22,432 nucleotides of DNA, from positions 1-22,432 of the IMG/VR virus record IMGVR_UViG_3300035162_002291. The stretch is one strand, 5' to 3'. Source of the DNA: a virus. Shown here piece after piece: positions 13,206 to 21,393 of this stretch (positions are counted from its first letter, which is position 1; each line of letters starts with the position of its first letter). The position numbers and the translations under genes were made by a program. A model generated the notes under the pieces. The model had not been told where the DNA came from. It was given only the letters and a program-made list of their open reading frames with translations, and did no database searches.

Positions 13206-14187
13206 TGATTTGATTCCTTTTTACCTTACGTAGATTATCATCAATAGCAATGCTATCAACTTTCTTTGGAACAACCTCGTAACCACAAACGTGATCTTTG
13301 ATAAAGTTTTTAATATTCATATCACCTGTGAAATAAACTATACATTGCTTACTCACTTTTCTACACAGTGCTAAACTCGCACCATTTTCTATAGCAACCT
13401 TTTCTATCTGTTCTGGATATACTCTATCACCACAGTTCTCCATCTTAAATGCGTTGTGTTGCCGCCCTGCAAAGAAGAACTCGCCTTTACTATTATATTC
13501 TATGAGGTCTCCACTATTCCACCATTCATCTTGATCTTTATACTTACAAGCAAACTCTATAGAACCATCTTCATGATTAATATTCTTATAGTCTATCATA
13601 GGATTTATATCATTGAAGTGATAAATGTCTTGCTGTTCAGTGGACATGATTAAAGGTGGAACCTCTGTGCTTCCATAAGCCGTGTTAACTTGTTGCGCTC
13701 CTTTAGACCTTAGATCTTCCATCATACCATTGGGAGTAACATCACTTCCTACTTGAAGTTGTTGCACCCCACTTAAGTCTAAACTCTTCCACGCCTTATG
13801 TCTGTGCCAAGTCTTCCACACATTAGGTAACATAAGAGAGTGAGTTGGATTTATTTCTCGTATTCTATTAGGATAATCTGATACTGTAGTCTCTATAAAA
13901 ACATCACAGTTTGCTACCGCACAAGGATATAAACTCATAGAGGAGAAGCCAATACCTCTTGGATTATACAGAGCCATCATAGTGCTATTTGAACTTAAAC
14001 CAAATGCTTCAGCATTGTACTCTGCAATCTTATGCATAAGTTTACTATCATGCTTAAAAGTCTTAGGCTTACCAGTTGTTCCACTAGTGCTTACAGTTAT
14101 ATTCCAATTTTCTAAATAATCTATGACTGAAGATCTAACATGATCATTATCGCTTTTAAGATATTCTACGCCATCAATATGAATCAT
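13195..14187 (-). CDS. Compact ANL-superfamily adenylate-forming ligase
   Basis: The 330-residue protein has the AMP-binding core motifs in order: the phosphate loop STSGTTGKPK (33-42), YGSTE (171-175), SGDL (225-228), the hinge GRQHNAFK (241-248; usual GRxDxxxK with His for Asp), and a C-terminal KVKRN, in place of the GKxxR lysine motif. It would activate a carboxylic acid as acyl-AMP, then pass it to CoA, a carrier protein or an amine. It is much shorter than typical ANL enzymes (500 or more), lacking most of the N-terminal domain, as in small OSB-CoA-ligase-like or phage/lantibiotic forms. ATGA overlap with the halogenase and 11-base overlap with the next gene make it part of a fixed operon. 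The acid substrate is not predictable. Confidence 0.88.
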   Translation of the reverse strand: MIHIDGVEYLKSDNDHVRSSVIDYLENWNITVSTSGTTGKPKTFKHDSKLMHKIAEYNAEAFGLSSNSTMMALYNPRGIGFSSMSLYPCAVANCDVFIETTVSDYPNRIREINPTHSLMLPNVWKTWHRHKAWKSLDLSGVQQLQVGSDVTPNGMMEDLRSKGAQQVNTAYGSTEVPPLIMSTEQQDIYHFNDINPMIDYKNINHEDGSIEFACKYKDQDEWWNSGDLIEYNSKGEFFFAGRQHNAFKMENCGDRVYPEQIEKVAIENGASLALCRKVSKQCIVYFTGDMNIKNFIKDHVCGYEVVPKKVDSIAIDDNLRKVKRNQIIAT

Positions 14188-15860
14188 TTTTCTGCTATCG
14201 CCTCTTCTAATACTTCATTATGAGTTCTACCACCATACAGATGTTTACTACTCCAATCATACACATGAGGTGCTATTTTGGATGTATATAACCCCTTATC
14301 CTTTATATAGTTATAATCCATTTCAGCCAAAGGTACGAGAGTGGGATCAATGTTTAATTTACACAAGTCCGTATCCCATTGATCCATATACATCTGTTGA
14401 TCAGCCCAGTGATAATCTAAAAAGAAATTAGATCCTAGATAGCCTCTTGCACTTCTATACTCTTTCCAGTTCTTCTCTCTATGATTATTGTCAATACCAT
14501 ACTGGCCCCACTTACGCCAGAAGTCAGTATCTCTTCTTTTACTTAATGTGTAATGATAGCATATAAAATCGTCTATTTGATTTTGAAGTTTATGAAGTTC
14601 TCTTGATACAGCTTTCTTAGTATTTTCTTTTACTACTTTACCTTTATATTTGTTTAGCACTTGATTGAGCATTTGCATACCAGCTTGAGCAACGTATATA
14701 ACATTGGCTTCCATTGGATCTACAAATCCACCAGACATTCCTATAGCCATTACATTCTTTTCCCATGACTTCTCATAGTAGCCTTGGTCCCAAGATAAGA
14801 ATCTGGGTTCAGCCATGAACTCATACCCATCCCAATACTTTATAAAATCTTCTCTGGCTTGATCTTTATCATAACTATTAGCGTCAAATATATAACCTGT
14901 TCCCATTCTACTGAACAATGTTATAATAAATTGCCAACCAGCTTTACGGGCATAGCTTTGAGTGTATGGTCTCATTTCTTTATAAGGATCTTTATACTTA
15001 ACAGGAGCAACCCAAGCACTCTGAGTGGGCTGTTGTTTAATACTTTTCCATTTAACACCCATGGTTTTCATTAAAACTTTACTAAAACCAGTAGCATCCA
15101 AGTATAAATCAGCGGATACTTTTTCCCCCGATTCTAAACTTAGTTCTGTTATATAACCATCATCGTCTTTATTTATCCCTTTAACATGATCTTGTTTCCA
15201 TATTACTCCTAATGGTAAAGCAGATAGTTCTCTTATCATTTTAGGGAATCGGTTGGCATCAGTGTGCCACGTATAAGCTCCATAATCTCCTACCACAGGA
15301 TATCCATCATCATAACGGGCCGCCCTATTATTCATTGAAGGATAGTATTGAGCCATCGTATACTCACCCTGTTGATGCCAATCATACTTGCCAGTATTAA
15401 CTAAATGATACCAGTAGTCTCTGCTTTTATTATCAATACCAAACTTACCATTATTATCATAAAAGTAATCTTTTTTATTTCTATTATGATATAAAGTGTT
15501 TCTAAAAGTATCAGTTTTATTCGTAAAACTAAAAGTATAATAGTGCTGATGTTCTTTTTTAGCATTCCAATGATCGTGAACGGTTTCCATGGGGGTTTCT
15601 GTGTTCCATCCTACAAAATGATTTCCCATCTTGTGAATACCATGTACTCCCGCTAACCATTTATTTTCATCTATATCTAACCACTTAAGCATATCCCCTA
15701 GTTGTGGGACCATACTTTCTCCTACACCTAAAATAGGAACATTAGGAGATTCGATTAAAGTTATATCTAAATGTTTATTAAATTTTTTTAAGTATGCGGC
15801 AGTAAACCAACCAGCCACACCACCACCTAAAACTATAATACTATTAATTGGTTTTTTCAC
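14184..15860 (-). CDS. Flavin-dependent halogenase-like protein (tryptophan halogenase family)
   Basis: The 558-residue protein opens with the FAD-binding GGGVAGW (12-18) and has the family's GVGES block (45-49), then a Lys77 in GIHKMGNHFVGW that aligns with the catalytic lysine of PrnA. The distal GGFVDPMEA block (377-385) supplies the glutamate (Glu384) seen in PrnA. The diagnostic WxWxIP motif is replaced by WQFIIT (309-314), so the active site is altered. A viral halogenase of this superfamily, VirX1, has been described from a T4-like cyanophage; this protein may be a relative (from memory, not tested). It would oxidise halide with FADH2 and O2 on an aromatic or other substrate. It overlaps gp44 and the ligase by four bases each. 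A flavin reductase is not present in the window. Confidence 0.88.
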   Translation of the reverse strand: MKKPINSIIVLGGGVAGWFTAAYLKKFNKHLDITLIESPNVPILGVGESMVPQLGDMLKWLDIDENKWLAGVHGIHKMGNHFVGWNTETPMETVHDHWNAKKEHQHYYTFSFTNKTDTFRNTLYHNRNKKDYFYDNNGKFGIDNKSRDYWYHLVNTGKYDWHQQGEYTMAQYYPSMNNRAARYDDGYPVVGDYGAYTWHTDANRFPKMIRELSALPLGVIWKQDHVKGINKDDDGYITELSLESGEKVSADLYLDATGFSKVLMKTMGVKWKSIKQQPTQSAWVAPVKYKDPYKEMRPYTQSYARKAGWQFIITLFSRMGTGYIFDANSYDKDQAREDFIKYWDGYEFMAEPRFLSWDQGYYEKSWEKNVMAIGMSGGFVDPMEANVIYVAQAGMQMLNQVLNKYKGKVVKENTKKAVSRELHKLQNQIDDFICYHYTLSKRRDTDFWRKWGQYGIDNNHREKNWKEYRSARGYLGSNFFLDYHWADQQMYMDQWDTDLCKLNIDPTLVPLAEMDYNYIKDKGLYTSKIAPHVYDWSSKHLYGGRTHNEVLEEAIAEK

Positions 15861-16792
15861 TTAAACCTCACTTGAGACATTATCTCTGTCATCGATGCAA
15901 CTATATTTAGCTCGTGATCAGCAACGAATGCGTCCTTATATTGGTAGTCTGCGAGAATAAGAATAAGTTGTGGGATGCTTTGAGGCTCGACATATTCACT
16001 AACGTTGTCATACAATGCCCTAAAGATTGCTATGGTATCCATGTCCATGTTGTCTACAACCCAACGCCGCATAGCCTTAAAGTTTTTATCTTTAAGTGAA
16101 GAGACTAGACCTGATATATCATTTCCGCTAGTACTTGATACAGCATTAATGTTACCGCTACCGCCTATGGATAATCTCTGTGCTTCGTTGAGAACTCTAC
16201 GCCAATCAGGAGCGTGTTTCATAACTAAATCTATAGAAGCCTTCTGATCTACCTTCACACCTTCTTCTGATAGTATGTTTAAGAACCTCTTGTGAAACTG
16301 TGCCGCAAGTTGAGCAAGACCTTTCTTGGTTGTATTGAACTCATACACACCACAGCGTGAGTGGAGTGGTTCTATGATACGGTTCTTAAAGTTACAAGTA
16401 AGTATAAACCTACAGTTATTACTGAACTCTTCGATAAAAGCACGTAAGGCTGGTTGAGTTGATTGTGGGTTGAGATAGTCAGCCTCATCTAGAATGACAA
16501 CCTTGTAGCCGCCTTGTAATGATATAGAAGATGCGAACTGCTTGATCTTACCACGTAAGGTATCAATGTTGCCTTCTTCAGATCCGTTGATTAGAATGTA
16601 GTCAAGGCCAAGTTCTTTACATAAGGCTTTGGCTACAGTGGTCTTACCAAGTCCAGCCGTTCCAGTGAAAAGCATATTGGGAAGTTCTTTGGTAGATACC
16701 ACAGCCTTAAAAGTATCTTTTAATTCCTTTGGTAGTATACAGTCATCTATAGTCTGTGGGCGATACTTTTCTACCCATAAAAATTCATTCAT
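15857..16792 (-). CDS. 44: Clamp loader large subunit gp44
   Basis: The 311-residue AAA+ ATPase loads gp45 onto primed DNA with gp62. Visible motifs are EKYRP at the N-terminus (8-12), Walker A FTGTAGLGKTT (42-52), Walker B VVILDEADYLN (about 97-107), the sensor strand FILTCN and the SRC arginine-finger motif in PLHSRCGVYEF. Length is close to T4 gp44 (319). The start overlaps the preceding 39-codon gene as ATGA, and the stop overlaps the halogenase start by four bases, so the first accessory gene is translationally coupled to a core replication gene. Confidence 0.97.
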   Translation of the reverse strand: MNEFLWVEKYRPQTIDDCILPKELKDTFKAVVSTKELPNMLFTGTAGLGKTTVAKALCKELGLDYILINGSEEGNIDTLRGKIKQFASSISLQGGYKVVILDEADYLNPQSTQPALRAFIEEFSNNCRFILTCNFKNRIIEPLHSRCGVYEFNTTKKGLAQLAAQFHKRFLNILSEEGVKVDQKASIDLVMKHAPDWRRVLNEAQRLSIGGSGNINAVSSTSGNDISGLVSSLKDKNFKAMRRWVVDNMDMDTIAIFRALYDNVSEYVEPQSIPQLILILADYQYKDAFVADHELNIVASMTEIMSQVRFK

Positions 16793-16908
16793 ATTACTAC
16801 CCCATCAAAACCCCAACTTTTTGCCTTTGATTCGTATTTTTTATACCATAATCTTAAAAGTTTATCACGGGCAAAATTTAAATCAAAGGCAAGAAGTTCT
16901 TTGTTCAT
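16789..16908 (-). CDS. Small 39-residue protein between the clamp and clamp loader genes
   Basis: The frame beginning MNKELLAFDLNFARDKLLR has its ATG overlapping the stop of the upstream 76-residue gene (TAATG), and its TGA overlapping the gp44 ATG (ATGA). Both joints use the coupling pattern of this genome, and without this gene there would be a 115-base hole in a gapless operon. The peptide is basic and helical (KLLRLWYKKYESKAK). I cannot assign a function. Confidence 0.7.
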   Translation of the reverse strand: MNKELLAFDLNFARDKLLRLWYKKYESKAKSWGFDGVVI

Positions 16909-17138
16909 TACTCTGAGTCTGCCGCCGCATCTTGCTGATACGTCTCAGCCATCTGAATAAGTTGCACTGACTGATCACGTAGTTGACCTAATGTGGACAA
17001 CTCTTCACCCTTAACGGCACCACGTTGGACCATAGTATCAATCACTGCTACAGTTGAACGGCATACTCGACTTGCCATATCGTATACTGGAGCATGAGAT
17101 TCATGCGCCAACTTCACTTCGTCTTCATTTTTAGCCAT
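16908..17138 (-). CDS. Small helical protein downstream of gp45, unknown function
   Basis: The 76-residue acidic protein is nearly all predicted helix (AHESHAPVYDMASRVCRSTV; GEELSTLGQLRDQSVQLI) and has no known motif. It lies three bases after the gp45 stop and shares a base with the 39-residue gene. Similar small genes occur between clamp and clamp loader genes in T4-like marine phages, as far as I recall. It may be a coiled-coil adaptor; nothing more can be said. Confidence 0.8.
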   Translation of the reverse strand: MAKNEDEVKLAHESHAPVYDMASRVCRSTVAVIDTMVQRGAVKGEELSTLGQLRDQSVQLIQMAETYQQDAAADSE

Positions 17139-17141
17139 TTT

Positions 17142-17816
17142 TTATTCTCCGTAAGTTGATGACTTTTCTAATGCAACCCAATACTTTATGGTTGCGTCTG
17201 AGTTACTAAACTCAGAAATAAGTTTTGATGATATTTTAACCTTGTAATCGTCAGAGACCATCTTAAGATTGTTAATATTTATAACGAATTTAAATACGTC
17301 TTTGTTATATCCCCCATCTACTACTACTGCATAAGTGTTAGCAGTGCTATTCTCAGGATCATTCACTGATAACTTGATAGCACCATCGTCTGCTTCAATG
17401 ACCATTTGTCCATGCCCAAAGATACTTGCCGCACGTTTTATACCATTGAGTGTATTCATATCCAAGTCAAACCAAACATCTGCCTCTGGCATTTCGATTG
17501 GTTTAGTAGGACTTGTCAACATCTCTGTATCAGCATAGTAATACTTAATAAGTTCTCTACCAGACTGACCATTGATATTCATAAAGTTATCTTCAAACCT
17601 AACGCTAGGAGTATCAACTAGTCCTAGCATATTTAGAAACTCAGATAGATCGTAAATGCCTACAACATCATCAAAGGTTTCTTTTACTTGTGCTTCCGCT
17701 AAGATGTTCTTAGCTTCAGATATAGTCATTATCTTATTCCCCGGCCTAATAACTATATTAGCATTTATACCTGAGAAGTTCTTTAGCACATTTACTGTTT
17801 CTGCACTGATTTCCAT
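17142..17816 (-). CDS. 45: Sliding clamp gp45
   Basis: The 224-residue protein is the T4-type trimeric processivity clamp (T4 gp45 is 228). It begins with the usual ETVNVLKNFSGINANIVIRPG pattern split over a strand and helix, and has a central DVVGIYDLSEFLNML and the strands FKFVININNLK near the end. gp45 rings tether gp43 and also bind gp55 to switch on late transcription. An AAGGAAAC site precedes the ATG, which shares a base with the gp46 stop. The position between gp46 and the clamp loader is T4-like. Confidence 0.95.
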   Translation of the reverse strand: MEISAETVNVLKNFSGINANIVIRPGNKIMTISEAKNILAEAQVKETFDDVVGIYDLSEFLNMLGLVDTPSVRFEDNFMNINGQSGRELIKYYYADTEMLTSPTKPIEMPEADVWFDLDMNTLNGIKRAASIFGHGQMVIEADDGAIKLSVNDPENSTANTYAVVVDGGYNKDVFKFVININNLKMVSDDYKVKISSKLISEFSNSDATIKYWVALEKSSTYGE

Positions 17817-19537
17817 TATAAAGTTTCCTTAATTTTACTAAAGTTTTTGTCTTTGTATATTTCTATTTTATTCTCGAACCTATTCTCCATCATCTCACCT
17901 TTATGTGATATAACAAATACATTGGTATCGTTGTCTAAACTATATATGATTTTCATGAGATTGTCAACCCCTTCATGATCTAAAGAAGAATCAAATGTCT
18001 CATCAAGTATAAGTAGATTAGTCGCAACACTATTCTTCATCTTGGCTATGTGCCGCCATGTAAATAGTAATGATAGATCTATACGTGACTTCTCACCTTC
18101 TGAGAATGATTGATATGAGAAGTTATCTCTGTGTCTAGATCTAATAGTTTCTTGAAATGATTCGTCTAGGTTAAAGGACACGAAGAAGTCTAGTGTCTGT
18201 AAATACCTGTTGACAAGCATATTAATAACTGGTAAGTACTCTTTCACAATCTTAGTCTTGATACCAGTGTCTTTAAGCATTTCACCTATAACAATATTAT
18301 AATTGGATTGCTCATTTAATATTAGTTTCTCTTCCACCAAAGAATCCCTATTGTCTGAAAGGGTGGTGAGTTCATTGTTTGCTTCATCCATATCTATGTT
18401 GCGATCAAGTTTACCAATCTCTTTTTGAGTGCGATCAATAGAAGATTGAAACTGTGATATGGATTGGTTGTTTACTGCTAGTTCATTCTGTTTCTGTCTA
18501 CAAGTTTCTATTATTTGAGCGGCAGATACTAATGCTGATTGGGCTGATAATAGTTCTTCATCAGCCTTACTAGATGCAGTCTGAAGTTCTTTGGCTCTTT
18601 CCTTACCTTTAAACACATGATCTTTTTTAGTATCTTCTGTGATAGGTTGAGTGCAAGTAGGACATATATCATTAGTCTCAAAGAACTGTACTTCTTTCAC
18701 AAGCTTCTTTATTTCTGTACCAAACTTAGTCTTATACTTCTCAAGAGATTTTATTTCACCTTCACGTTTTGCTTTCTCTTCATCAGCAAAAGGAAGATAC
18801 TGTTGAATGCTATCGCTTAGTTCAGTATTCTTTCCGTTAAGAGTTTTGATCTCATTCTGGCAATCTGCAATGAGTTCTAGTTTCGCTTCTTTCTGTTCTT
18901 TGTTGATTGATTTGATATCTTTGATATACTTTTTCTGCGCCTCAAGTTGCGTCTGATTAACAGTGCTTTGATGGGCAACATCTTTTATCTGATCCTTTAG
19001 TGTGCTATGTTTTGTTTTCAGTAAACCATTCATCTTTGAGAATACATTAATGTCCAGAAGATCCTCAATAACATCTCTACGATTAGGCGATGAGAGTTGC
19101 ATAAAAGGAATGAATGAAGACGATCCCAACACTACAATCTGGTGAAAGCTTTTATGATTAAGCTTCAAGATGTTTTGCTCAAGGATCTTCTGGTACTCTT
19201 TTGCATGAGAAGACTGATCTATAAGTTTTCCGTTATGCATTATCTCAAATATGTTTGGTTTTATTCCCCTACGAATAAGGTAATCAGAACCATGCACAGT
19301 AAACTCTACTTCAACCATACTATCCTTATTGTTTATAGAATTGACTAGTTGAGGTTTAGATATGTTACGATGAGCCTTGCCGAATAGGGCAAACGACAAC
19401 GCATCAAGCATTGTAGATTTACCAGCCCCATTATGGCCTATCACTAATGTAGATTTGTGGGCTGTAAAATCAACCTTAGTAAAGTTATTACCAGTACTAA
19501 GGAAGTTCTTCCATGCCAAAGTTTTAAATATAATCAT
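17816..19537 (-). CDS. 46: Recombination endonuclease subunit gp46 (SbcC/Rad50-like)
   Basis: This 573-residue SMC-like ATPase works with gp47 in DNA end processing and recombination-dependent replication. It has Walker A GHNGAGKSTMLDALSF near residue 35, then two long coiled-coil arms flanking a zinc hook CPTC (DICPTCTQPI), the ABC signature SFSEGEKSRIDL and Walker B LLILDETFDSSLD, followed by the switch His in VISHKGE. Length fits T4 gp46 (560). It follows gp47 directly (stop TAA then ATG) and shares a base with gp45. Confidence 0.98.
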   Translation of the reverse strand: MIIFKTLAWKNFLSTGNNFTKVDFTAHKSTLVIGHNGAGKSTMLDALSFALFGKAHRNISKPQLVNSINNKDSMVEVEFTVHGSDYLIRRGIKPNIFEIMHNGKLIDQSSHAKEYQKILEQNILKLNHKSFHQIVVLGSSSFIPFMQLSSPNRRDVIEDLLDINVFSKMNGLLKTKHSTLKDQIKDVAHQSTVNQTQLEAQKKYIKDIKSINKEQKEAKLELIADCQNEIKTLNGKNTELSDSIQQYLPFADEEKAKREGEIKSLEKYKTKFGTEIKKLVKEVQFFETNDICPTCTQPITEDTKKDHVFKGKERAKELQTASSKADEELLSAQSALVSAAQIIETCRQKQNELAVNNQSISQFQSSIDRTQKEIGKLDRNIDMDEANNELTTLSDNRDSLVEEKLILNEQSNYNIVIGEMLKDTGIKTKIVKEYLPVINMLVNRYLQTLDFFVSFNLDESFQETIRSRHRDNFSYQSFSEGEKSRIDLSLLFTWRHIAKMKNSVATNLLILDETFDSSLDHEGVDNLMKIIYSLDNDTNVFVISHKGEMMENRFENKIEIYKDKNFSKIKETL

Positions 19538-20599
19538 TTATGCTATCTCTAAAGACTGTGCCTCTATCATGAGCGAAGACATTTCTTTTTTGATTCGGTC
19601 TTTATCCAAATCAGTGTCTACTGCGTCTACATAAGTATACAACAATTCTGAAGTATCTTCAACCGAAATCTCACCATCTTTAACATTTTTTCCAATAAAT
19701 TCGTCAAAGTTCTCAGCAATCTTTAGTTCTAGGATCTTACGAGACTGAACCTTATCGACAAACCTGTCAAACTCATATGGATCAGACTTATTAATAACAA
19801 CGATCTTTACGAACTTGTTATCGACCTGATCTAGATTATAGTCAAGATAATCATGCTTACTATCATCATAACGAATACGATGGAATATAGTATGAGGATT
19901 TCGAATAGCCTCAAGATTACGTGTCTCCGTATCCAAGACATGAAAGAACTTATCATCGTGAGCATCATTCCAGAAGAACTCCATTTGTGATCCAAGGTAC
20001 TTGATATTACCTTGCTCTGACTTAGTATGAAAATGTCCTGATAGGACTTGTTCGAATCTCTGGAAGACCTTACGATCAAGACCACCATCAAACTTTATGC
20101 CCTTCATCATTTCATAGCCATTGATCTCAAAGTGACCAGCAAGCCAATCACACTTTGCAGACTCTAAAAACTTTAAAGTTGTCTCTTCATTCTCATCATC
20201 AATCCAAGGAACTAATCCTAACCTAAAGCCATCGTATTCCATCACAGTGGGTTCATGGATAATATTGATCTCATTCATGTAGTGACCAAGCAGTTCCTTC
20301 AGAGAGTTTAGTTCTCCAGTGTTTTTGTAGAAGGTGTCGTGGTTTCCCCTGATGATATCCATAGTGATTCCAAGTTCTCTGAGAGGTTGGAGAAAATGTT
20401 TTCTATTACAGTTAAGTGCTCTAAAATTAATGTATTTCCTATTATCGTAATAATCGCCCAAGTGAACAATATGACTAATGTTGTTTTCCACAAGATACGG
20501 AAAAAAGGTATCAGTATAGAATTTATCAGCATTGGTAATAAACAAATCGCTACTATTACGTATGCCACAGTGAGTATCATTTAATATCGCAATCTTCAT
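19538..20599 (-). CDS. 47: Recombination endonuclease subunit gp47 (SbcD/Mre11-like)
   Basis: The 353-residue protein is the nuclease partner of gp46. Metallophosphoesterase motifs are in order: LNDTHCGIRN (motif I), HLGDYYDNR (II), IRGNHDTF (III), a later WLAGHFEING (IV) and SGHFHTK (V), providing the two-metal site. Length equals T4 gp47 (339) within a few residues. It overlaps the gp55 stop by four bases (ATGA) and leads directly into gp46. Confidence 0.98.
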   Translation of the reverse strand: MKIAILNDTHCGIRNSSDLFITNADKFYTDTFFPYLVENNISHIVHLGDYYDNRKYINFRALNCNRKHFLQPLRELGITMDIIRGNHDTFYKNTGELNSLKELLGHYMNEINIIHEPTVMEYDGFRLGLVPWIDDENEETTLKFLESAKCDWLAGHFEINGYEMMKGIKFDGGLDRKVFQRFEQVLSGHFHTKSEQGNIKYLGSQMEFFWNDAHDDKFFHVLDTETRNLEAIRNPHTIFHRIRYDDSKHDYLDYNLDQVDNKFVKIVVINKSDPYEFDRFVDKVQSRKILELKIAENFDEFIGKNVKDGEISVEDTSELLYTYVDAVDTDLDKDRIKKEMSSLMIEAQSLEIA

Positions 20600-21192
20600 A
20601 AAAAGCCACTCAAGTCGGAATCAACAGAAACGTTTTTCTTGAGCCGCTTGGTAGCCTTCTTTTCTTCTTTAGCAAATATCTTAAATTCATTATCTTTCTC
20701 TTTCACTTTATCGATACGTCCTTTTAACGTATTTACAAACGCCGCCGCAACATGAGTTCCAGTTTCGTTATTGCTCATAATATATTCTTCTATACCAGAA
20801 GATGCCATATACTTTAACTTAACATCTTGCTGTTTCTTTTCTTTGGCTATACGCCTTAGAAACGCATACCAAGAGATCTGTGTGAAGTAAGCAAACGCAT
20901 TAGGGTTACCTGTGCGAGTAGCCGCTTCAATGTTATAATTTTCAATGGCTTTAAGACAGTTCTCTACTGCATCCATAACCATCTCTTCACGATAGGTATA
21001 TCGAATGAAGTTAGATTTATGAGACAGTCCTTCACATATTTTTAGGAAACAGGTTGCGATGTAATCAGGTACAATAGGCAACTTAATCTCAGTTTTTTTA
21101 GCTTCCGCTAGTTCAGTACAATATACTACAACAGCCTGAGAGAACTCTTTGTTGTTCACGTAATGAATACTTTTTCGCTTAGTTCGTGCCAT
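20596..21192 (-). CDS. 55: Late-transcription sigma factor gp55
   Basis: The 198-residue protein is the T4-type late sigma factor, which directs host RNA polymerase to TATAAATA. The N-terminal HYVNNKEFSQAVV matches T4 gp55, and the region NPNAFAYFTQISWYAFLRRI fits its sigma region-2-like helix and DNA-contacting part. The C-terminus ends SDLSGFL, corresponding to the hydrophobic tail with which T4 gp55 (ending SLDFLYE...) grips the gp45 clamp. GAAGGATTTATA precedes the ATG, and a strong sigma70-like promoter lies just upstream. It starts the gp47-gp46-gp45 operon. The two perfect intergenic TATAAATA boxes in this window are its natural targets. Confidence 0.93.
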   Translation of the reverse strand: MARTKRKSIHYVNNKEFSQAVVVYCTELAEAKKTEIKLPIVPDYIATCFLKICEGLSHKSNFIRYTYREEMVMDAVENCLKAIENYNIEAATRTGNPNAFAYFTQISWYAFLRRIAKEKKQQDVKLKYMASSGIEEYIMSNNETGTHVAAAFVNTLKGRIDKVKEKDNEFKIFAKEEKKATKRLKKNVSVDSDLSGFL

Positions 21193-21214
21193 TATAAATC
21201 CTTCAATTCATTAG

Positions 21215-21243
21215 AGTATAGCATATATTTTTATTAGCGTCAA
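21215..21243 (-). promoter_or_regulatory. Sigma70-like promoter of gp55 and the core operon
   Basis: TTGACG (21243-21238) and TATACT (21220-21215) on the minus strand are exactly 17 bases apart, about 23 bases before the gp55 start. It should give early expression by the unmodified host polymerase. Its -35 box is one half of an inverted repeat shared with the divergent promoter. Confidence 0.82.
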
Positions 21244-21263
21244 GTGTAAAAAAAGACTTGACG
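21238..21263. repeat. Perfect inverted repeat joining two divergent -35 boxes
   Basis: CGTCAAGT and ACTTGACG form an 8-bp perfect inverted repeat around a 10-base A-rich centre. Each arm contains one -35 box (TTGACG) of the two divergent promoters. It could be an operator for a dimeric repressor or simply the result of two matching promoters. Confidence 0.6.
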
Positions 21264-21286
21264 AATCACCAAAAGGTGTATATAAT
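21258..21286 (+). promoter_or_regulatory. Consensus sigma70-like promoter on the plus strand, antisense to the lipase gene
   Basis: TTGACG (21258-21263) and a perfect TATAAT (21281-21286) are exactly 17 bases apart. The spacer contains a small hairpin CACC-AAAA-GGTG. Downstream there is no plus-strand gene, only the 3' end of the lipase gene on the opposite strand. Confidence 0.65.
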
Positions 21287-21292
21287 TAAAGA

Positions 21293-21393
21293 GTAGGCTT
21301 TGAGGAGTAGAGAATACCCTAGTCTATTGCTTTGATGTGTTTGATATATTCTGTCATGGAATGATCACTAAAGTTATCAACTTTACCTTTTTT
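21293..21393 (+). ncRNA. Candidate short antisense RNA to the lipase mRNA
   Basis: From the plus-strand promoter, an RNA beginning near 21293 would run into a terminator-like structure: stem TAAAGTT / AACTTTA (21369-21375 and 21379-21385) with loop ATC, then CC and TTTTTT (21388-21393). No convincing reading frame lies in it. It would cover the last 75 bases of the lipase gene. The hairpin is AT-rich and weak, so this is a hypothesis. Confidence 0.28.
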
